This document shows positions 45,308 through 54,521 of a stretch of DNA of 64,000 bases, piece after piece. The stretch covers positions 10,367-74,366 of the forward strand of contig CAVYHX010000033.1 in the NCBI GenBank assembly GCA_963768415.1, given 5' to 3'. Under the pieces are notes generated by a model, which ran no database searches, had not been told where the DNA came from, and was given only the letters and a program-made list of their open reading frames with translations. The DNA is from CAVYHX01 sp963768415. GTDB lineage: Bacteria > Pseudomonadota > Gammaproteobacteria > UBA9214. The position numbers were made by a program, and so were the translations under genes. Every line of letters begins with the position of its first letter. Position 1 is the stretch's first letter.

Positions 45308-46255
45308 ATGAATCGCAACCTCAAGGATGCCATCAACAAACAGCGCCGGGCGCTGTTTGACCTGCTCTCCGGGCCGCTGGCGCAGCTCGCGGACCAGTGC
45401 GCGTCCGTGTGGGGTCAGCGCGAGGGCCTCGCCATAGTGCTGAACGATCACTTCGGGAAGGTGCCGCACTGCCTGTTCCTGTACGCGCTGGACACCAATG
45501 GCATTCAGATCAGCGATAACGTCAGCAAGGGCGGACTGCTGCCGGAGCACTTCGGACGCGACCGCTCGCAGCGCCCGTACATGCGCGAGGCCGTGCCCGC
45601 GCGCGACTTTCTGCTGTCCGGCGCCTATCTCAGCCAGCGGAGCAACCGCCCGTCACTGACCGCCCTGCAAGTGGTGCGCCGCGATGGCGAGATGCTCGGC
45701 TTCCTGGGGGCCGACTTCGACCTGCGTGATCTGCCGGTAACCGCGGAGCTCTATGACGAGACCGGCGAATGGCGCCAGATCAAGGGCGACCCTGCCATTC
45801 GCGGCACCGTCTTCCAGCAACACCGGGTCGAAAGCCTGATGGATCTGAACATGGACCCGGCCATCGCCATCCTCGAGGAACTGCTGACCGACCGCGGCAT
45901 GTTCCAGGGTGTGTTCCACTTCTCCAGCAGCCGCGCCACCGTCTGGTTCGTGAGCGATCCGTTCCGCTATCGCATCCTCGACCACGAGGCGCTGAGTGAT
46001 CCGGACATCTGCATGCTCTACCCGTGCCGCCCCTATCCCGACAATGCCCTCATCCCGCAGGCGCGGATCCTGGACATCCTGAACGGCATGCGCAGCCTGC
46101 GCACCGCGGACGATACGCTGTACCTGCGTTCGTCCTCGATCAATATCTTCAACGGCATGATCAGCCTGACCTTTTCCTGCGATGGCACGCACTACATGTC
46201 CTGGCAGGAGTTCATCGACAAGGACATGACCTTCTGGCTGGGCAGCGCGGCATAA
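45308..46255 (+). CDS. PDC/Cache sensor domain protein without output module
   Basis: The 315-residue protein has a PDC-like ligand-binding domain at about residues 5-150 (MNRNLKDAINKQRRALFDLLSGPLAQLA, ALDTNGIQISDNVSKGGLLPEHFGRDRSQRPYMREAV, GAYLSQRSNRPSLTALQVV, GFLGADFDLRDLP), as in extracellular sensors, but lacks membrane helices. The C-terminal half has a second region with FSSSRATVWFVSDPFRYRILDHEALSDPDICMLYPCRPYPDNALIPQARILDIL that I do not recognise. It may act as a soluble metabolite sensor. ATG at 45308 is preferred to the upstream open start at 45284. Confidence 0.75.
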   Translation: MNRNLKDAINKQRRALFDLLSGPLAQLADQCASVWGQREGLAIVLNDHFGKVPHCLFLYALDTNGIQISDNVSKGGLLPEHFGRDRSQRPYMREAVPARDFLLSGAYLSQRSNRPSLTALQVVRRDGEMLGFLGADFDLRDLPVTAELYDETGEWRQIKGDPAIRGTVFQQHRVESLMDLNMDPAIAILEELLTDRGMFQGVFHFSSSRATVWFVSDPFRYRILDHEALSDPDICMLYPCRPYPDNALIPQARILDILNGMRSLRTADDTLYLRSSSINIFNGMISLTFSCDGTHYMSWQEFIDKDMTFWLGSAA

Positions 46256-46398
46256 ATTCAACCGGCAGCCGCGCAGCGCCGCGCCGGACGGTATATATAA
46301 CTTATTGATTAAAATAATACTTATTTCATCACCAGCCGCCGGGAACCTGCACCGGCGGCAATGGTCGCAATAACAACAGCCCAACCGCGGACCAGACC

Positions 46399-47052
46399 AT
46401 GGCACAGACACCGTTCATGCCGGCCTTCGAGCACCTTCCGAAGACCTTGCCCATCTTTCCCCTGGAAGGTGCCGTGGTGATGCCGGGCGCCGATCTGCCG
46501 CTGAATATCTTCGAACCCCGTTACCTCAACCTGGTGGCCGATGCCATGGCCAGCCACCGTATGTTCGGCATGATGCAGCCCGACCCGTCAAAAACGGCAC
46601 AACCGGAAGCCGTGTTTCAGACCGGATGCGCCGGGCGCATCACTCGCTACCAGGAAACCCGTGACGGGCGCATCGAACTGGATCTTACCGGGATCTGCCG
46701 GTTTCGCATTCGCGAGGAACTGGCGAGTATGCGCGGCTACCGGCTGGTGGTTCCTGACTGGGAACCGTTCCGGATCGATTACGCGGAACAGCAACAGCGG
46801 ATTCAGCACCGGGAACGGCTGTTCGGCCTGCTGAAGACCTATTTTCTGTCCCGCCAGTTCAAGACCGACTGGGACAGCCTGACATCCATCCCCCCGGAAC
46901 ACCTGGTAAATGCACTCACCACGGCACTCCCGCTCGGTAACCTGGAAAAACAGGCATTACTCGAGGCCGTCTCCCCCCAGGACCGCGTCGACACCCTGAT
47001 CGCCGCGCTCGAAATGCAGACAAACGAACCCCATAGCGCACCTCGTCACTAA
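46399..47052 (+). CDS. Lon N-terminal (LON substrate-binding) domain protein
   Basis: The 217-residue protein is a stand-alone PUA-like domain found at the N-terminus of Lon protease: LPKTLPIFPLEGAVVMPGADLPLNIFEPRYLNLVADAMASHRMFGMMQPD, then GCAGRITRYQETRDGRIELDLTGICRFRI and a helical C-terminal bundle. There is no ATPase or protease. Such proteins are widespread in Proteobacteria; they may bind unfolded or specific proteins. It is a single gene. Confidence 0.92.
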   Translation: MAQTPFMPAFEHLPKTLPIFPLEGAVVMPGADLPLNIFEPRYLNLVADAMASHRMFGMMQPDPSKTAQPEAVFQTGCAGRITRYQETRDGRIELDLTGICRFRIREELASMRGYRLVVPDWEPFRIDYAEQQQRIQHRERLFGLLKTYFLSRQFKTDWDSLTSIPPEHLVNALTTALPLGNLEKQALLEAVSPQDRVDTLIAALEMQTNEPHSAPRH

Positions 47053-47103
47053 ACGGAGTCAGTCTCGATTTATTCTCGAGGTTGAACCCGTTTTTTCCGG
47101 TTA

Positions 47104-48384
47104 CTAAAGGATAAATACGACGCCGATCGCCGTCGCGAGGGTCGCCAGCAATCCGGGCATGATGACCTTGCGCAATGCCATCGAACCCATGCCAAGTACG
47201 ATACCGCCCTTCACCAGGGTATTCGCGACCGCTGCCAGTACAATACCGCGTGCTGCAGTGTGCAGATCGAGGTCCTGGTTATCACGACTGAGCTCAGCCA
47301 GCGACAGCGTAATCGCATCGACATCGGCCAGGCCGGAGGCAATACTGGACAGATAGATCCCCGTGTTGCCCAGATACAAGCGCGCGGCGTTTGCAACCAG
47401 AAGAATCACCGCATAGATCAGGCCAAAGGTGAGTGCCGGCCCAAGCTCGAACGGATTTTTGAACTTGTCGTGCTCTTCCTGTTTCCCAAGGGTTTGAGCA
47501 CGGTAGAGATATATGCAATATACAGTACTGACAGCGAGGGCGGCCGTTAACGGCATCCACACGACCCGTAACAGCGGCAGATTAATGACCGCCACCTCCA
47601 CCATCACGCGCACGAACATGACGCTCCACGCCAGCAGAATCGCCATCGCGAACGGCCGCTCCAGCCCGGTAATGCCACGGCTGCGCTGGGCAAAACTGAG
47701 TGTGACCGCCGTGCTCGAGGCCAACCCACCCAGCAGTCCCGTCAGGCCGACCCCGCGCCGCGCGCCGACAAGCTTGATCAGCAGGTAACCAAAAAAACTG
47801 ATACCCGAGATGAAGACGACCATCAGCCAGATCTTGTACGGGACCAACACGTCGAATGGCGGCGGGCCGTAACTGCGCGATGGCAGCAAGGGCAGGATGA
47901 TGAGCGTAATCACGGCAAAGGCCAGCGTTGCATAGACATCCGCTTGCGTGATGTTGCGTGCGAGCATCCGCGTTTGGAGTTTGAGAGCCAGGATGACGGT
48001 CATGGTCACAGCAAGTGCTGCAGCAATGGCCAGTTCACCCCGGAAACATATCGCCCCTGCCAGCACCGTGATCACTGCTGCCACTTCAGACGTCAATCCG
48101 ATGCTGCCCTTGCGGGCACTTGCCAGATAGGAAATGATGATCAGCCCGCCGCAGACTGCAATGATCGCGACGAATACCATTACTGATGCCATGCGTTCGG
48201 CCAGGAAGGCTGCCGTGCAGCCCAGCAGGCCCAGCAGGGCGAAGGTGCGCGCGCCACCGAAGATTTTTTCTTCCTGCGCTTGCTGAAAATGCGCGTATTC
48301 ACGCTGCAACCCGACCAGCAGACCGATCAGCAGCGCCGTTCCGAAGCGGTAGAAAAGATCGATTTTGATTACCTCAGCATCCAT
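47104..48384 (-). CDS. MgtC/SapB family membrane protein with DUF4010
   Basis: The first 140 residues have the MgtC pattern: ALLIGLLVGLQREY, GGARTFALLGLLGCTAAFL and GLTSEVAAVITVLAGAICF. The remaining part is a DUF4010 domain with eight or so further membrane segments (VLVPYKIWLMVVFISGISFFGYLL, GLTGLLGGLASSTAVTLSFAQRSR, LADVDAITLSLAEL). Two-domain proteins of this kind are common in bacteria; MgtC itself modulates the F-ATPase and magnesium adaptation, but the DUF4010 fusions have no established role. ATG at 48384 is chosen over a GTG one codon upstream. Confidence 0.9.
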   Translation of the reverse strand: MDAEVIKIDLFYRFGTALLIGLLVGLQREYAHFQQAQEEKIFGGARTFALLGLLGCTAAFLAERMASVMVFVAIIAVCGGLIIISYLASARKGSIGLTSEVAAVITVLAGAICFRGELAIAAALAVTMTVILALKLQTRMLARNITQADVYATLAFAVITLIILPLLPSRSYGPPPFDVLVPYKIWLMVVFISGISFFGYLLIKLVGARRGVGLTGLLGGLASSTAVTLSFAQRSRGITGLERPFAMAILLAWSVMFVRVMVEVAVINLPLLRVVWMPLTAALAVSTVYCIYLYRAQTLGKQEEHDKFKNPFELGPALTFGLIYAVILLVANAARLYLGNTGIYLSSIASGLADVDAITLSLAELSRDNQDLDLHTAARGIVLAAVANTLVKGGIVLGMGSMALRKVIMPGLLATLATAIGVVFIL

Positions 48385-48602
48385 CACGCGCGGCTCTTCC
48401 AGTAGTCAGGGTATCGGCATTCGATCGACTGCTGACGATATCTGCCGGTCCGGCACCCCGGCTTTTATTTCACGGCAGCGACCGCCAGGACATAAGGTAC
48501 TTGTACGTTCGCCACGATTGCAAGCGGATGTCGGGGCATGGTTGCTGATATTCATACACTGCGTTCTCGAGCCGATCAAACCGGACTGCCTGTCGGCAGA
48601 CG

Positions 48603-49571
48603 TCAGATCCGGTTGCGCAGCATCAGTTCACGCGGATGCGGGTTGATATAGTACTGCGCGGCCAGATAGTCATCCGGATGACAGCGCAGGTGATGCTGGA
48701 TGAGTGTCATCGGAACGATCAGCGGCACCTGCTCACGGCGGTAAGCCTCGATCAGATCGAGCAGTTCCGCCTTGTCATCCCCGTCCAGATGATCCTTGAA
48801 AAAACCCATAATATGCATCAGCACGTTGGTATGCTGTTTTGGCGTGGCGATTTTACGCAGTGCCCGCATCAGCAGGCGGATGTACTCGCCGGCGACCGTA
48901 TCGATGTCACGTTTCCCGGCACCGGCGACCAGGCGTCCAAGCTCGCGATAGGCCGGTTCGTCGTGGGCCAGCACGCTGAACTTGTGCCGGGTATGAAAGT
49001 CCACCAGCGCTGCAGCTGTCATGCCATGCGCGCAATAGCAATGCCAGCGATGATATATGAACACACGCTCGACAAAGTTCTCGCGCAGCCGCGCATCCAT
49101 AAGGCGGCCCTCCTCCTCGACCGGCAATTCCGGCAGCGCCTGCATAATGGTGTGCGCATACAGGCCGGACGCACTGCCCACCGGGTGGCCGGTTTCGGCA
49201 TCGTAGACCTTGACGCGTTCCATACCGCAACTGGGCGAACCTTTTTTAAACAGATAACCGCTCACATCACCCAGCGCAGGTGCTACTGTGCGGCCATATT
49301 CCGCCAGGGCATCGGTGACATCCTGCGCAGGGTCCCTGACCCCGCGCACCCGGATCGATCCGTCCGCATTCACCAGTCGGACAGGTGGCCGCGGGATACC
49401 CAGGCCAATTGCCACTTCGGGACAAAAGGGGACGAATTCGAAATATTCTCCAAGCGTCTGCGTGATGTAGGCGCTGTGCTTGTGACCGGAATCGAAACGC
49501 ACTTGATTGCCCAGCAGGCAACTACTGATCCCGATCCGCAACGGCAATGAAGGAAGCGCAGTGAAGTCCAT
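48603..49571 (-). CDS. DUF523 and DUF1722 (YbgA) fusion protein
   Basis: Residues 1-150 are DUF523: RIGISSCLLGNQVRFDSGHK, PFCPEVAIGLGIPRPPVRLV and GYLFKKGSPSCGMERVKVY, whose cysteines suggest metal or cluster binding. Residues about 185-320 are DUF1722: FSVLAHDEPAYRELGRLVAG and a helical body ending LHPRELMLRNRI-like. The fusion is common in Gammaproteobacteria, often near photolyase or stress genes; here it is isolated. The function is not known. Confidence 0.9.
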   Translation of the reverse strand: MDFTALPSLPLRIGISSCLLGNQVRFDSGHKHSAYITQTLGEYFEFVPFCPEVAIGLGIPRPPVRLVNADGSIRVRGVRDPAQDVTDALAEYGRTVAPALGDVSGYLFKKGSPSCGMERVKVYDAETGHPVGSASGLYAHTIMQALPELPVEEEGRLMDARLRENFVERVFIYHRWHCYCAHGMTAAALVDFHTRHKFSVLAHDEPAYRELGRLVAGAGKRDIDTVAGEYIRLLMRALRKIATPKQHTNVLMHIMGFFKDHLDGDDKAELLDLIEAYRREQVPLIVPMTLIQHHLRCHPDDYLAAQYYINPHPRELMLRNRI

Positions 49572-49602
49572 AACCCGCTATTCTAGCCGCTAAGCCGAAC
49601 AA

Positions 49603-49669
49603 AATGGGGGCATTCCGGATTTTAAGAAATATGGGGACATTCCAGATTAAAAATCCGGAATGTCCCCAT
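49603..49669. repeat. GGGGACATTCC inverted repeat
   Basis: A near-perfect hairpin of ATGGGGACATTCC and GGAATGTCCCCAT with a short A/T-rich loop lies at 49631-49669, preceded by a half copy (ATGGGGGCATTCC) at 49604. It sits downstream of the MlaC-like gene and could act as its terminator; the same family occurs at 53528. Confidence 0.75.
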
Positions 49670-49683
49670 TATTATGCGCCAGG

Positions 49684-50271
49684 TTACTGATTACGGGCGG
49701 CAAGGTGTTCGATGAAACCATCCATCCCCCGGGAGCTTATCTCGCGGCCGAAGCTGGAACGGTGAGTGATCGCCAGACTGATGCCTTCAATCGTGACGTC
49801 ATAGATCTTCCAGCCGGCAGGCGTATTGAATACGCTGTAGTCAACCGTAAGCGGACTGCCCCCGGGCTGCTGTACCAGGGTGCGCACCGTTGCGCTTTTC
49901 CCTTCTGCAGTCGTGGTGAGCAGGCGATGCTCGATCGCCTGTCCGTTGTAATTCGTCAGGGAATTCGAATAGGTGCGAATCAACAGCCGCCGGTATTCAT
50001 CCGTGAAGCGCTGCCGTTGCGCAGTGCTTGCCCTGCGCCAGTGCTTGCCAAGCGTCAATCGGGACAGCAGGGTAAAATCGACATTGGGTACAATGCTCTC
50101 ATTGACCAGCATTCGCAGCTGCCCTGGATCCGCCGCAATCTCCGGCTCCTCCGTGAACCGCACCATAATCTGCTCGGTTGTACCGCGGATCACATCCAGC
50201 GGATCGTCACCGCGCGCGTCGGCCACACCCGGGATATACAACAATAAAATGATGATTCTAATCAGTTTCAT
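49684..50271 (-). CDS. MlaC/Ttg2D family phospholipid-binding protein
   Basis: The product has a signal peptide (IRIIILLLYIPGVADA) and a MlaC-like domain: DPLDVIRGTTEQIMVRF, VNESIVPNVDFTLLSRLTLGKHWRRAS, QRQRFTDEYRRLLIRTYSNSLTNYNGQ and YSVFNTPAGWKIYDVTIEGISLAITHRSSF. It would shuttle phospholipids across the periplasm between outer-membrane and inner-membrane Mla complexes. No mlaABDEF genes are nearby, so it is an orphan copy. The ATG at 50271 directly precedes the signal; the frame is open upstream to 50304. Confidence 0.9.
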   Translation of the reverse strand: MKLIRIIILLLYIPGVADARGDDPLDVIRGTTEQIMVRFTEEPEIAADPGQLRMLVNESIVPNVDFTLLSRLTLGKHWRRASTAQRQRFTDEYRRLLIRTYSNSLTNYNGQAIEHRLLTTTAEGKSATVRTLVQQPGGSPLTVDYSVFNTPAGWKIYDVTIEGISLAITHRSSFGREISSRGMDGFIEHLAARNQ

Positions 50272-50338
50272 ACCGTTGCCCCCCAGGTACATAACGGCAC
50301 GCAACCCTGATCATTTAATCACGGGGTCAGTGACAAAT

Positions 50339-50357
50339 GATTCTGATTATCATTTGC
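50339..50357. promoter_or_regulatory. Candidate Fur box between hugZ and the mlaC-like gene
   Basis: GATTCTGATTATCATTTGC matches the 19-bp Fur consensus GATAATGATAATCATTATC at 14 of 19 positions. It lies 68 bases upstream of the mlaC-like start and just downstream of the haem oxygenase gene, so it would control the former if functional. Confidence 0.45.
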
Positions 50358-50376
50358 CTGAATATGACTGCCCCGA

Positions 50377-50886
50377 TCAATCCTGCCGGCCACGCACGTG
50401 CCGGATTGCGTCGAAGCCAGGGCCCTCGAATCGGAATGCCTGGCCCATACCGCGCACATAACCACCGGATACGGGTGTCAGCCGGAATAACCGGAAATCG
50501 GACAAGCCGCGCAGCGTATCGATGAACTTGCCGAACTGTTGCGTGAACCGTGCCAGCTGGACTTCCCAATCCGGATCATCGCGCGCAATGCATGTCGCCG
50601 TGCAGCTACAGGTGAGCCGCCGGCGTGCAAACAGATTACGCGCTGCACCCTCCGCCTCGATGAACAGCAGGCTCACCTGACCGGTATCCTGAAGATCGCG
50701 GGTATGGCGCGCCAGGCCACTGATGAATACATAATAGTTCCCGCTCGCGTCGACCACATAGGGCGTATAACTGGCTTCCGGCACTCCGTCCCGACTCACC
50801 GTCGCCAACTGTACCGTGCGCAGACCTGCACGGAAGGCGTGGATCTCCCGGCGCAGCATGTCATCCGAGTCTGTTTGTTCAACCAT
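50377..50886 (-). CDS. HugZ-like haem utilisation protein (PNPOx fold)
   Basis: The 169-residue protein has the split-barrel FMN-binding fold: LATVSRDGVPEASYTPYVVDASGNYYVFISGLARHTRDLQDTGQVSLLFIE, then RRRLTCSCTATCIARDD and a C-terminal FRLFRLTPVSGGYVRGMGQAF, which is the HugZ signature region where haem binds. HugZ degrades haem in the cytoplasm to free iron. It sits two genes from pdxH, a structural relative; the two are separated by about 110 bp on the same strand. Confidence 0.85.
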   Translation of the reverse strand: MVEQTDSDDMLRREIHAFRAGLRTVQLATVSRDGVPEASYTPYVVDASGNYYVFISGLARHTRDLQDTGQVSLLFIEAEGAARNLFARRRLTCSCTATCIARDDPDWEVQLARFTQQFGKFIDTLRGLSDFRLFRLTPVSGGYVRGMGQAFRFEGPGFDAIRHVRGRQD

Positions 50887-50997
50887 GTTGCAAGATTATT
50901 GATGCGCGGTTCACTGACCCGGGCAGGCCAGGTAAATGGAGCCGGCAGCCGGGATTATAAAATGACCTATACCACTCGCGTTCCTGCCTGTTACCAG

Positions 50998-51645
50998 TCA
51001 GGGGGCGAGCCGTTCGATATGCCATGCGTCATGAGCCGCGTCATGAGTGTAGAGGAAACGGTCATGCAGCCGGTTTGTACGCGCCTGCCAGAATTCGATA
51101 GTGGATGGCCGTACCCGGAACCCGCCCCAGAATGCCGGCAGCGGCACCTCGTGGTCGTGCAGCTTGCGCTTCATTTCCGCTACCCGCGCATCCAGCAATG
51201 ACCGCGAGGTGATGACCTGGCTCTGGGGTGACGCCCAGGCACCGATCTGGCTGCCGCGCGGGCGCGTGGCAAAATACTTCATGGACTCGGTAAAGGAAAC
51301 CCGCGCTGCCGTGCCGGTGACCTTCACCTCCCAGCCGAGTGCAAACCAGGGAAATGACAGTGCCACCTGCGGATTCCCTGCGATCTGCCGGGCCTTGCGG
51401 CTTTCGTAATTGGTGAAGAATACGAAACCGCGTTCATCGTAGGTTTTGAGCAGCACGGTACGCACCCATGGCTGCACGTTTTCGTCCACCGTCGCCAGAC
51501 TCATGGCGTTTGGTTCAGGAATTTCAGCCTCGATCACCTGCGTGAAGCGCTGTTCGAACTCCCGGTAAGGATCCGGATCCAGGTCCGCCCGCCTGAGGCC
51601 GGCTGCCATCCACTTTTCCTTGATAGCTTCTGCGCGTGTAGTCAT
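50998..51645 (-). CDS. pdxH: Pyridoxamine 5'-phosphate oxidase
   Basis: PdxH makes pyridoxal 5'-phosphate with FMN and oxygen. The 215-residue protein spans the family: DPYREFEQRFTQVIEAEIPEPNAMSLATVDENVQPWVRTVLLKTYDERGFVFFTNYESRKARQI, SFPWFALGWEVKVTGTAARVSFTESMKYFATRPRGSQIGAWASPQSQVI, and PLPAFWGGFRVRPSTIEFWQARTNRLHDRFLY. It stands alone between the HugZ-like and lipoprotein genes. Confidence 0.97.
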   Translation of the reverse strand: MTTRAEAIKEKWMAAGLRRADLDPDPYREFEQRFTQVIEAEIPEPNAMSLATVDENVQPWVRTVLLKTYDERGFVFFTNYESRKARQIAGNPQVALSFPWFALGWEVKVTGTAARVSFTESMKYFATRPRGSQIGAWASPQSQVITSRSLLDARVAEMKRKLHDHEVPLPAFWGGFRVRPSTIEFWQARTNRLHDRFLYTHDAAHDAWHIERLAP

Positions 51646-51755
51646 GGGTCAGTCGCTCCGGCGAACAATACAAGGCAGTGCATGGTAACCACAGCACCCG
51701 CAGCGCTCAACCCGGGATCAGCACCGGTTGGTGCAAACGCGAGGCCCGGAATGAT

Positions 51756-52292
51756 TCAGCGCAACTTGATGGTGGCGATAGCACCCAGCGCCGTCTGTAT
51801 TTCCTGCAGGCTGGGATAACGCGCGCGAAAAGGGTAATTATAGGCACCGCCGCAACTGAGGATCAGCACATCCTCCTGCTGATCCGAATGCAGCGTCATG
51901 CGGTAGGCTTCCATAATCCATTGCGCCGATCCCATATCCAGACCGGTGCTGATGGATGACGCCAGCATGATATTCCCGTCCGCCTGCTTGACCTGGTTGG
52001 TCATCCCCACAACCTTGCCGATCCGGTAGGTCCCGGCCGGTACGGTTTGCGGCGCTTCACTGAACTTCATTACTTCCAGTTCGCAGCGCGGATAAAACTC
52101 GTTGACACCATGCACCAGCGCCCCGTCCTGGAAGGCCACACGCACACGGCCCGGAGGAATAGTGACATCCTGGTGCAGTATGAATTCACCACCGGCAAGC
52201 ACATGGAACAACTGGCTGGGTTTCAGCATCCCTGTCTGGCAGGCCGACAGGCCCAGCACAATAAGCAGCAATGAAATTACCAGGCGGGGCAT
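51756..52292 (-). CDS. Lipoprotein of unknown function
   Basis: The ATG at 52292 begins MPRLVISLLLIVLGLSACQTG, a lipoprotein signal with the lipobox LSAC. The mature part (about 160 residues) is mostly beta, with HQDVTIPPGRVRVAFQDGALVHGVNEFYPRCELEV and LHSDQQEDVLILSCGGAYNYPFRARYPSLQEIQTALG. The last cysteine and PRC may pair. I do not recognise the family. An alternative upstream start at 52331 would put polar residues before the signal and is unlikely. Confidence 0.75.
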   Translation of the reverse strand: MPRLVISLLLIVLGLSACQTGMLKPSQLFHVLAGGEFILHQDVTIPPGRVRVAFQDGALVHGVNEFYPRCELEVMKFSEAPQTVPAGTYRIGKVVGMTNQVKQADGNIMLASSISTGLDMGSAQWIMEAYRMTLHSDQQEDVLILSCGGAYNYPFRARYPSLQEIQTALGAIATIKLR

Positions 52293-52615
52293 CAAGGTCT
52301 CCGTATCAGGAATCAGGCATCCGACTGTCATCAGTCACGGGATGCTCCAGCAATAGACATGGCTTGCGTAGTTGCATTGTCTTCATATTCAGATACTTCT
52401 GCCTTGATTATTCAATGCAACAAGCGTGCTCCGGAACATTTCCCGTCAGACACCCGGTCAACAGGGGACTATCCGGTACCGGCACGCTTCAGAAAGACCC
52501 TCGCGCTGCCGATAGGAGCAGTTATGCATCGGTATAACCCTCTTTCCCCGCGATTGCAATCGGGCGCGATTTTAAGCACAGTGTGCCTCGTGAACAACAT
52601 AAGGATATGTGACCC

Positions 52616-53515
52616 ATGAAAAGACACCTTCTGCTCTGCTGCCTGTCCGCCGGCCTCCTGCTCGCCACCACCCTCGTCGCTGCAGAGACACTGCAACTCG
52701 CCAGTGTGGGCCCGAATACGGAACCCGGACACCCGGCAGCGGACACCTGGCAGGCGCTGAATCCGCGCCAATTAAAACTCAAGTCGGCCGCCGCGCTGGT
52801 AATGGACCGGCAGGGCAATGAAATCTATGCCAAACAAGTAGACACCCCCATGCCGATCGCCTCGATCACCAAGCTGATGACCGCCATGGTCATCCTGGAT
52901 GCGGAGCTGCCGCTGCAGGAGAAGATTACCATCAGCAAAGATGACCGCGACCTTATCCGTCTGACCGGATCGCGACTGAAGTACGGCGCCACCCTGACAC
53001 GCAAGCAACTGTTGCAGTTGATGTTGCTGGCTTCCGAGAACCGTGCGGCCAACGCCCTCGCCCGCACCTGGCCCGGCGGCCCGGATGAGTTCATCCGCGC
53101 CATGAACAGCAAGGCCGATTCACTGAATATGCATGCCAGCCGCTTCACCGACCCCGCGGGACTGGATGCCGGCAATGTTGCCACGGCAAGGGACCTGGTG
53201 AAGCTGGTACGCGCCGCCCGGCAATACCCGCTGATCCATGCGGCCACCACCACACGCACCCTCAGTGTCCGGCCCTACAAGGGGCGCGGCGAACTGCGTT
53301 ACGTCAACACCAACCGCCTGCTGCGCAATGATGCCTGGGAAATCCAGCTAAGCAAGACCGGTTACATCAACGAGGCCGGCCGCTGTCTTACCATGCAGGC
53401 CGAGATTGCCGACCACCCGCTCACCATTGTCCTGCTCAATGCCTTTGGCAAGCTGACCCCCATGGGCGATTCCAACCGCATCCGCAAGTGGATCCAGGCC
53501 GGAATCGAAAACTAG
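52616..53515 (+). CDS. pbpG: D-alanyl-D-alanine endopeptidase
   Basis: The S11 serine peptidase trims peptidoglycan cross-links in the periplasm. The signal peptide ends TLVAAE; catalytic motifs are SITK at 83-86, SEN at 140-142 and KTG at 247-249, in normal spacing. The protein of 299 residues lacks the C-terminal DacA amphipathic domain, which points to the PbpG (PBP7/8) branch. Transcription is separate, with a hairpin after the stop. Confidence 0.93.
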   Translation: MKRHLLLCCLSAGLLLATTLVAAETLQLASVGPNTEPGHPAADTWQALNPRQLKLKSAAALVMDRQGNEIYAKQVDTPMPIASITKLMTAMVILDAELPLQEKITISKDDRDLIRLTGSRLKYGATLTRKQLLQLMLLASENRAANALARTWPGGPDEFIRAMNSKADSLNMHASRFTDPAGLDAGNVATARDLVKLVRAARQYPLIHAATTTRTLSVRPYKGRGELRYVNTNRLLRNDAWEIQLSKTGYINEAGRCLTMQAEIADHPLTIVLLNAFGKLTPMGDSNRIRKWIQAGIEN

Positions 53516-53527
53516 CGCGCAAAAAAA

Positions 53528-53568
53528 ATGGGGGCATTCCAGATTATGAATAACTGGAATGCCCCCAT
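53528..53568 (-). terminator. Hairpin between convergent pbpG and DUF4124 genes
   Basis: Arms ATGGGGGCATTCCAG and CTGGAATGCCCCCAT form a 15-bp stem; on the minus strand a run of eight T follows. It terminates the DUF4124 transcript and belongs to the same inverted-repeat family as 49603-49669. Confidence 0.8.
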
Positions 53569-53596
53569 TGTGTTATATGTTCCGCGTCGTGTCTGA

Positions 53597-53890
53597 TTAC
53601 TCCGGCGCACCGGCGCTGGTTGCCGGAAGCTCGTTGGGTTCAAACACATTCCCGGCGGTCATTGCCGCATCAGAATTCCCACTCGAGTCAGGCGTTGCAT
53701 CGCGGTGTGATTTAACGAGGATCCGGTCGTCGATTTTCTGCGCCTTGATATGGGTGGGCACCATGTCCGCATAATTGACCTGGCCCTGACTGTCGGTCCA
53801 TTTGTAGATGCCTTCCGCCTGGACTGGGACGAATAAGCCAGCCGCCAGCGGGGCTGCGCAGAGACCACATAAAAGCGTTGATTTTTTCAT
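53597..53890 (-). CDS. DUF4124 domain exported protein
   Basis: A signal peptide ending PVQA is followed by EGIYKWTDSQGQVNYADMVPTHIKAQKID, the DUF4124 motif (xYKWxDxxGxxxYxD), and a low-complexity tail of about 40 residues. Such proteins are envelope proteins of unknown function, common in Gammaproteobacteria. A normal ATG start was chosen. It is convergent with pbpG. Confidence 0.88.
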   Translation of the reverse strand: MKKSTLLCGLCAAPLAAGLFVPVQAEGIYKWTDSQGQVNYADMVPTHIKAQKIDDRILVKSHRDATPDSSGNSDAAMTAGNVFEPNELPATSAGAPE

Positions 53891-54504
53891 TATTTTTCAC
53901 TCCTCAGATCCGCCTGCATCAAGCACCCCGAGGGGGTGGCTCGAATTCCAGGCGCGTTTAACCATGAACCAACCCTAATGGTGCTCCTGATTCCCGCAGC
54001 CAGTCAATACCAGGCAGATAGAAAAATCAGCAGAATCAGTCACTATTGATGCAGTTTTGTGTCCAAATCAGCCACATCGGGCCCATACACTGCCGGCGAA
54101 CACGCGGATCGCGACTTCCATATTCATCGCAACGGCGCCCTGCTCAACCAGGGCGCCTCCTGTCGATGCACACGGCTCCGGCTCCTGCAACCGCAACGCG
54201 TGTGGATGCCGGGGCATCCGCGGCAACGATGTCATGTTCTGTTGCTACTGCGCGCGTCCATGCACGCGTGCCTGCCACGACAGGCAAGAGCTGCTCCCGT
54301 GATGGCCCAGGCCAGTCTCTCGACCCGGGCTATGCCCGTAATAATGGTCTCACCTTCTCCGGCATCCCGCGGCACTTGCACTCCTCGTGCATCGTCCATG
54401 TGCACGGTGCATGCGCACCGGGACGGTGCAGCGATCATCACATGCACCGAAATGTCAGCGTGAATCCGGCGGCGGGTTAATTGCTATTTCAAGCGCGCAT
54501 TCGA
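53891..54504. other. Gap without convincing gene
   Basis: Several overlapping frames of 70-145 codons exist on both strands between 54046 and 54480, but none has a ribosome site, recognisable domain or plausible composition; the stretch is rich in TGCA and GTGCAC-like words. Confidence 0.5.
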
Positions 54505-54521
54505 TGTGACAATTTGTCACA
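54505..54521. promoter_or_regulatory. Perfect 17-bp palindrome TGTGACAATTTGTCACA
   Basis: The arms TGTGACAA and TTGTCACA flank one central T. They look like a CRP/FNR-superfamily operator, though the CRP spacing (TGTGA-6-TCACA) is one base shorter. It lies about 155 bases upstream of the small membrane protein gene, with an AT-rich promoter-like stretch following. Confidence 0.45.

Noticed and set aside
54046..54480. 144-codon plus-strand frame
   Set aside because: No RBS, skewed composition, alternative frames equally long, no family resemblance.
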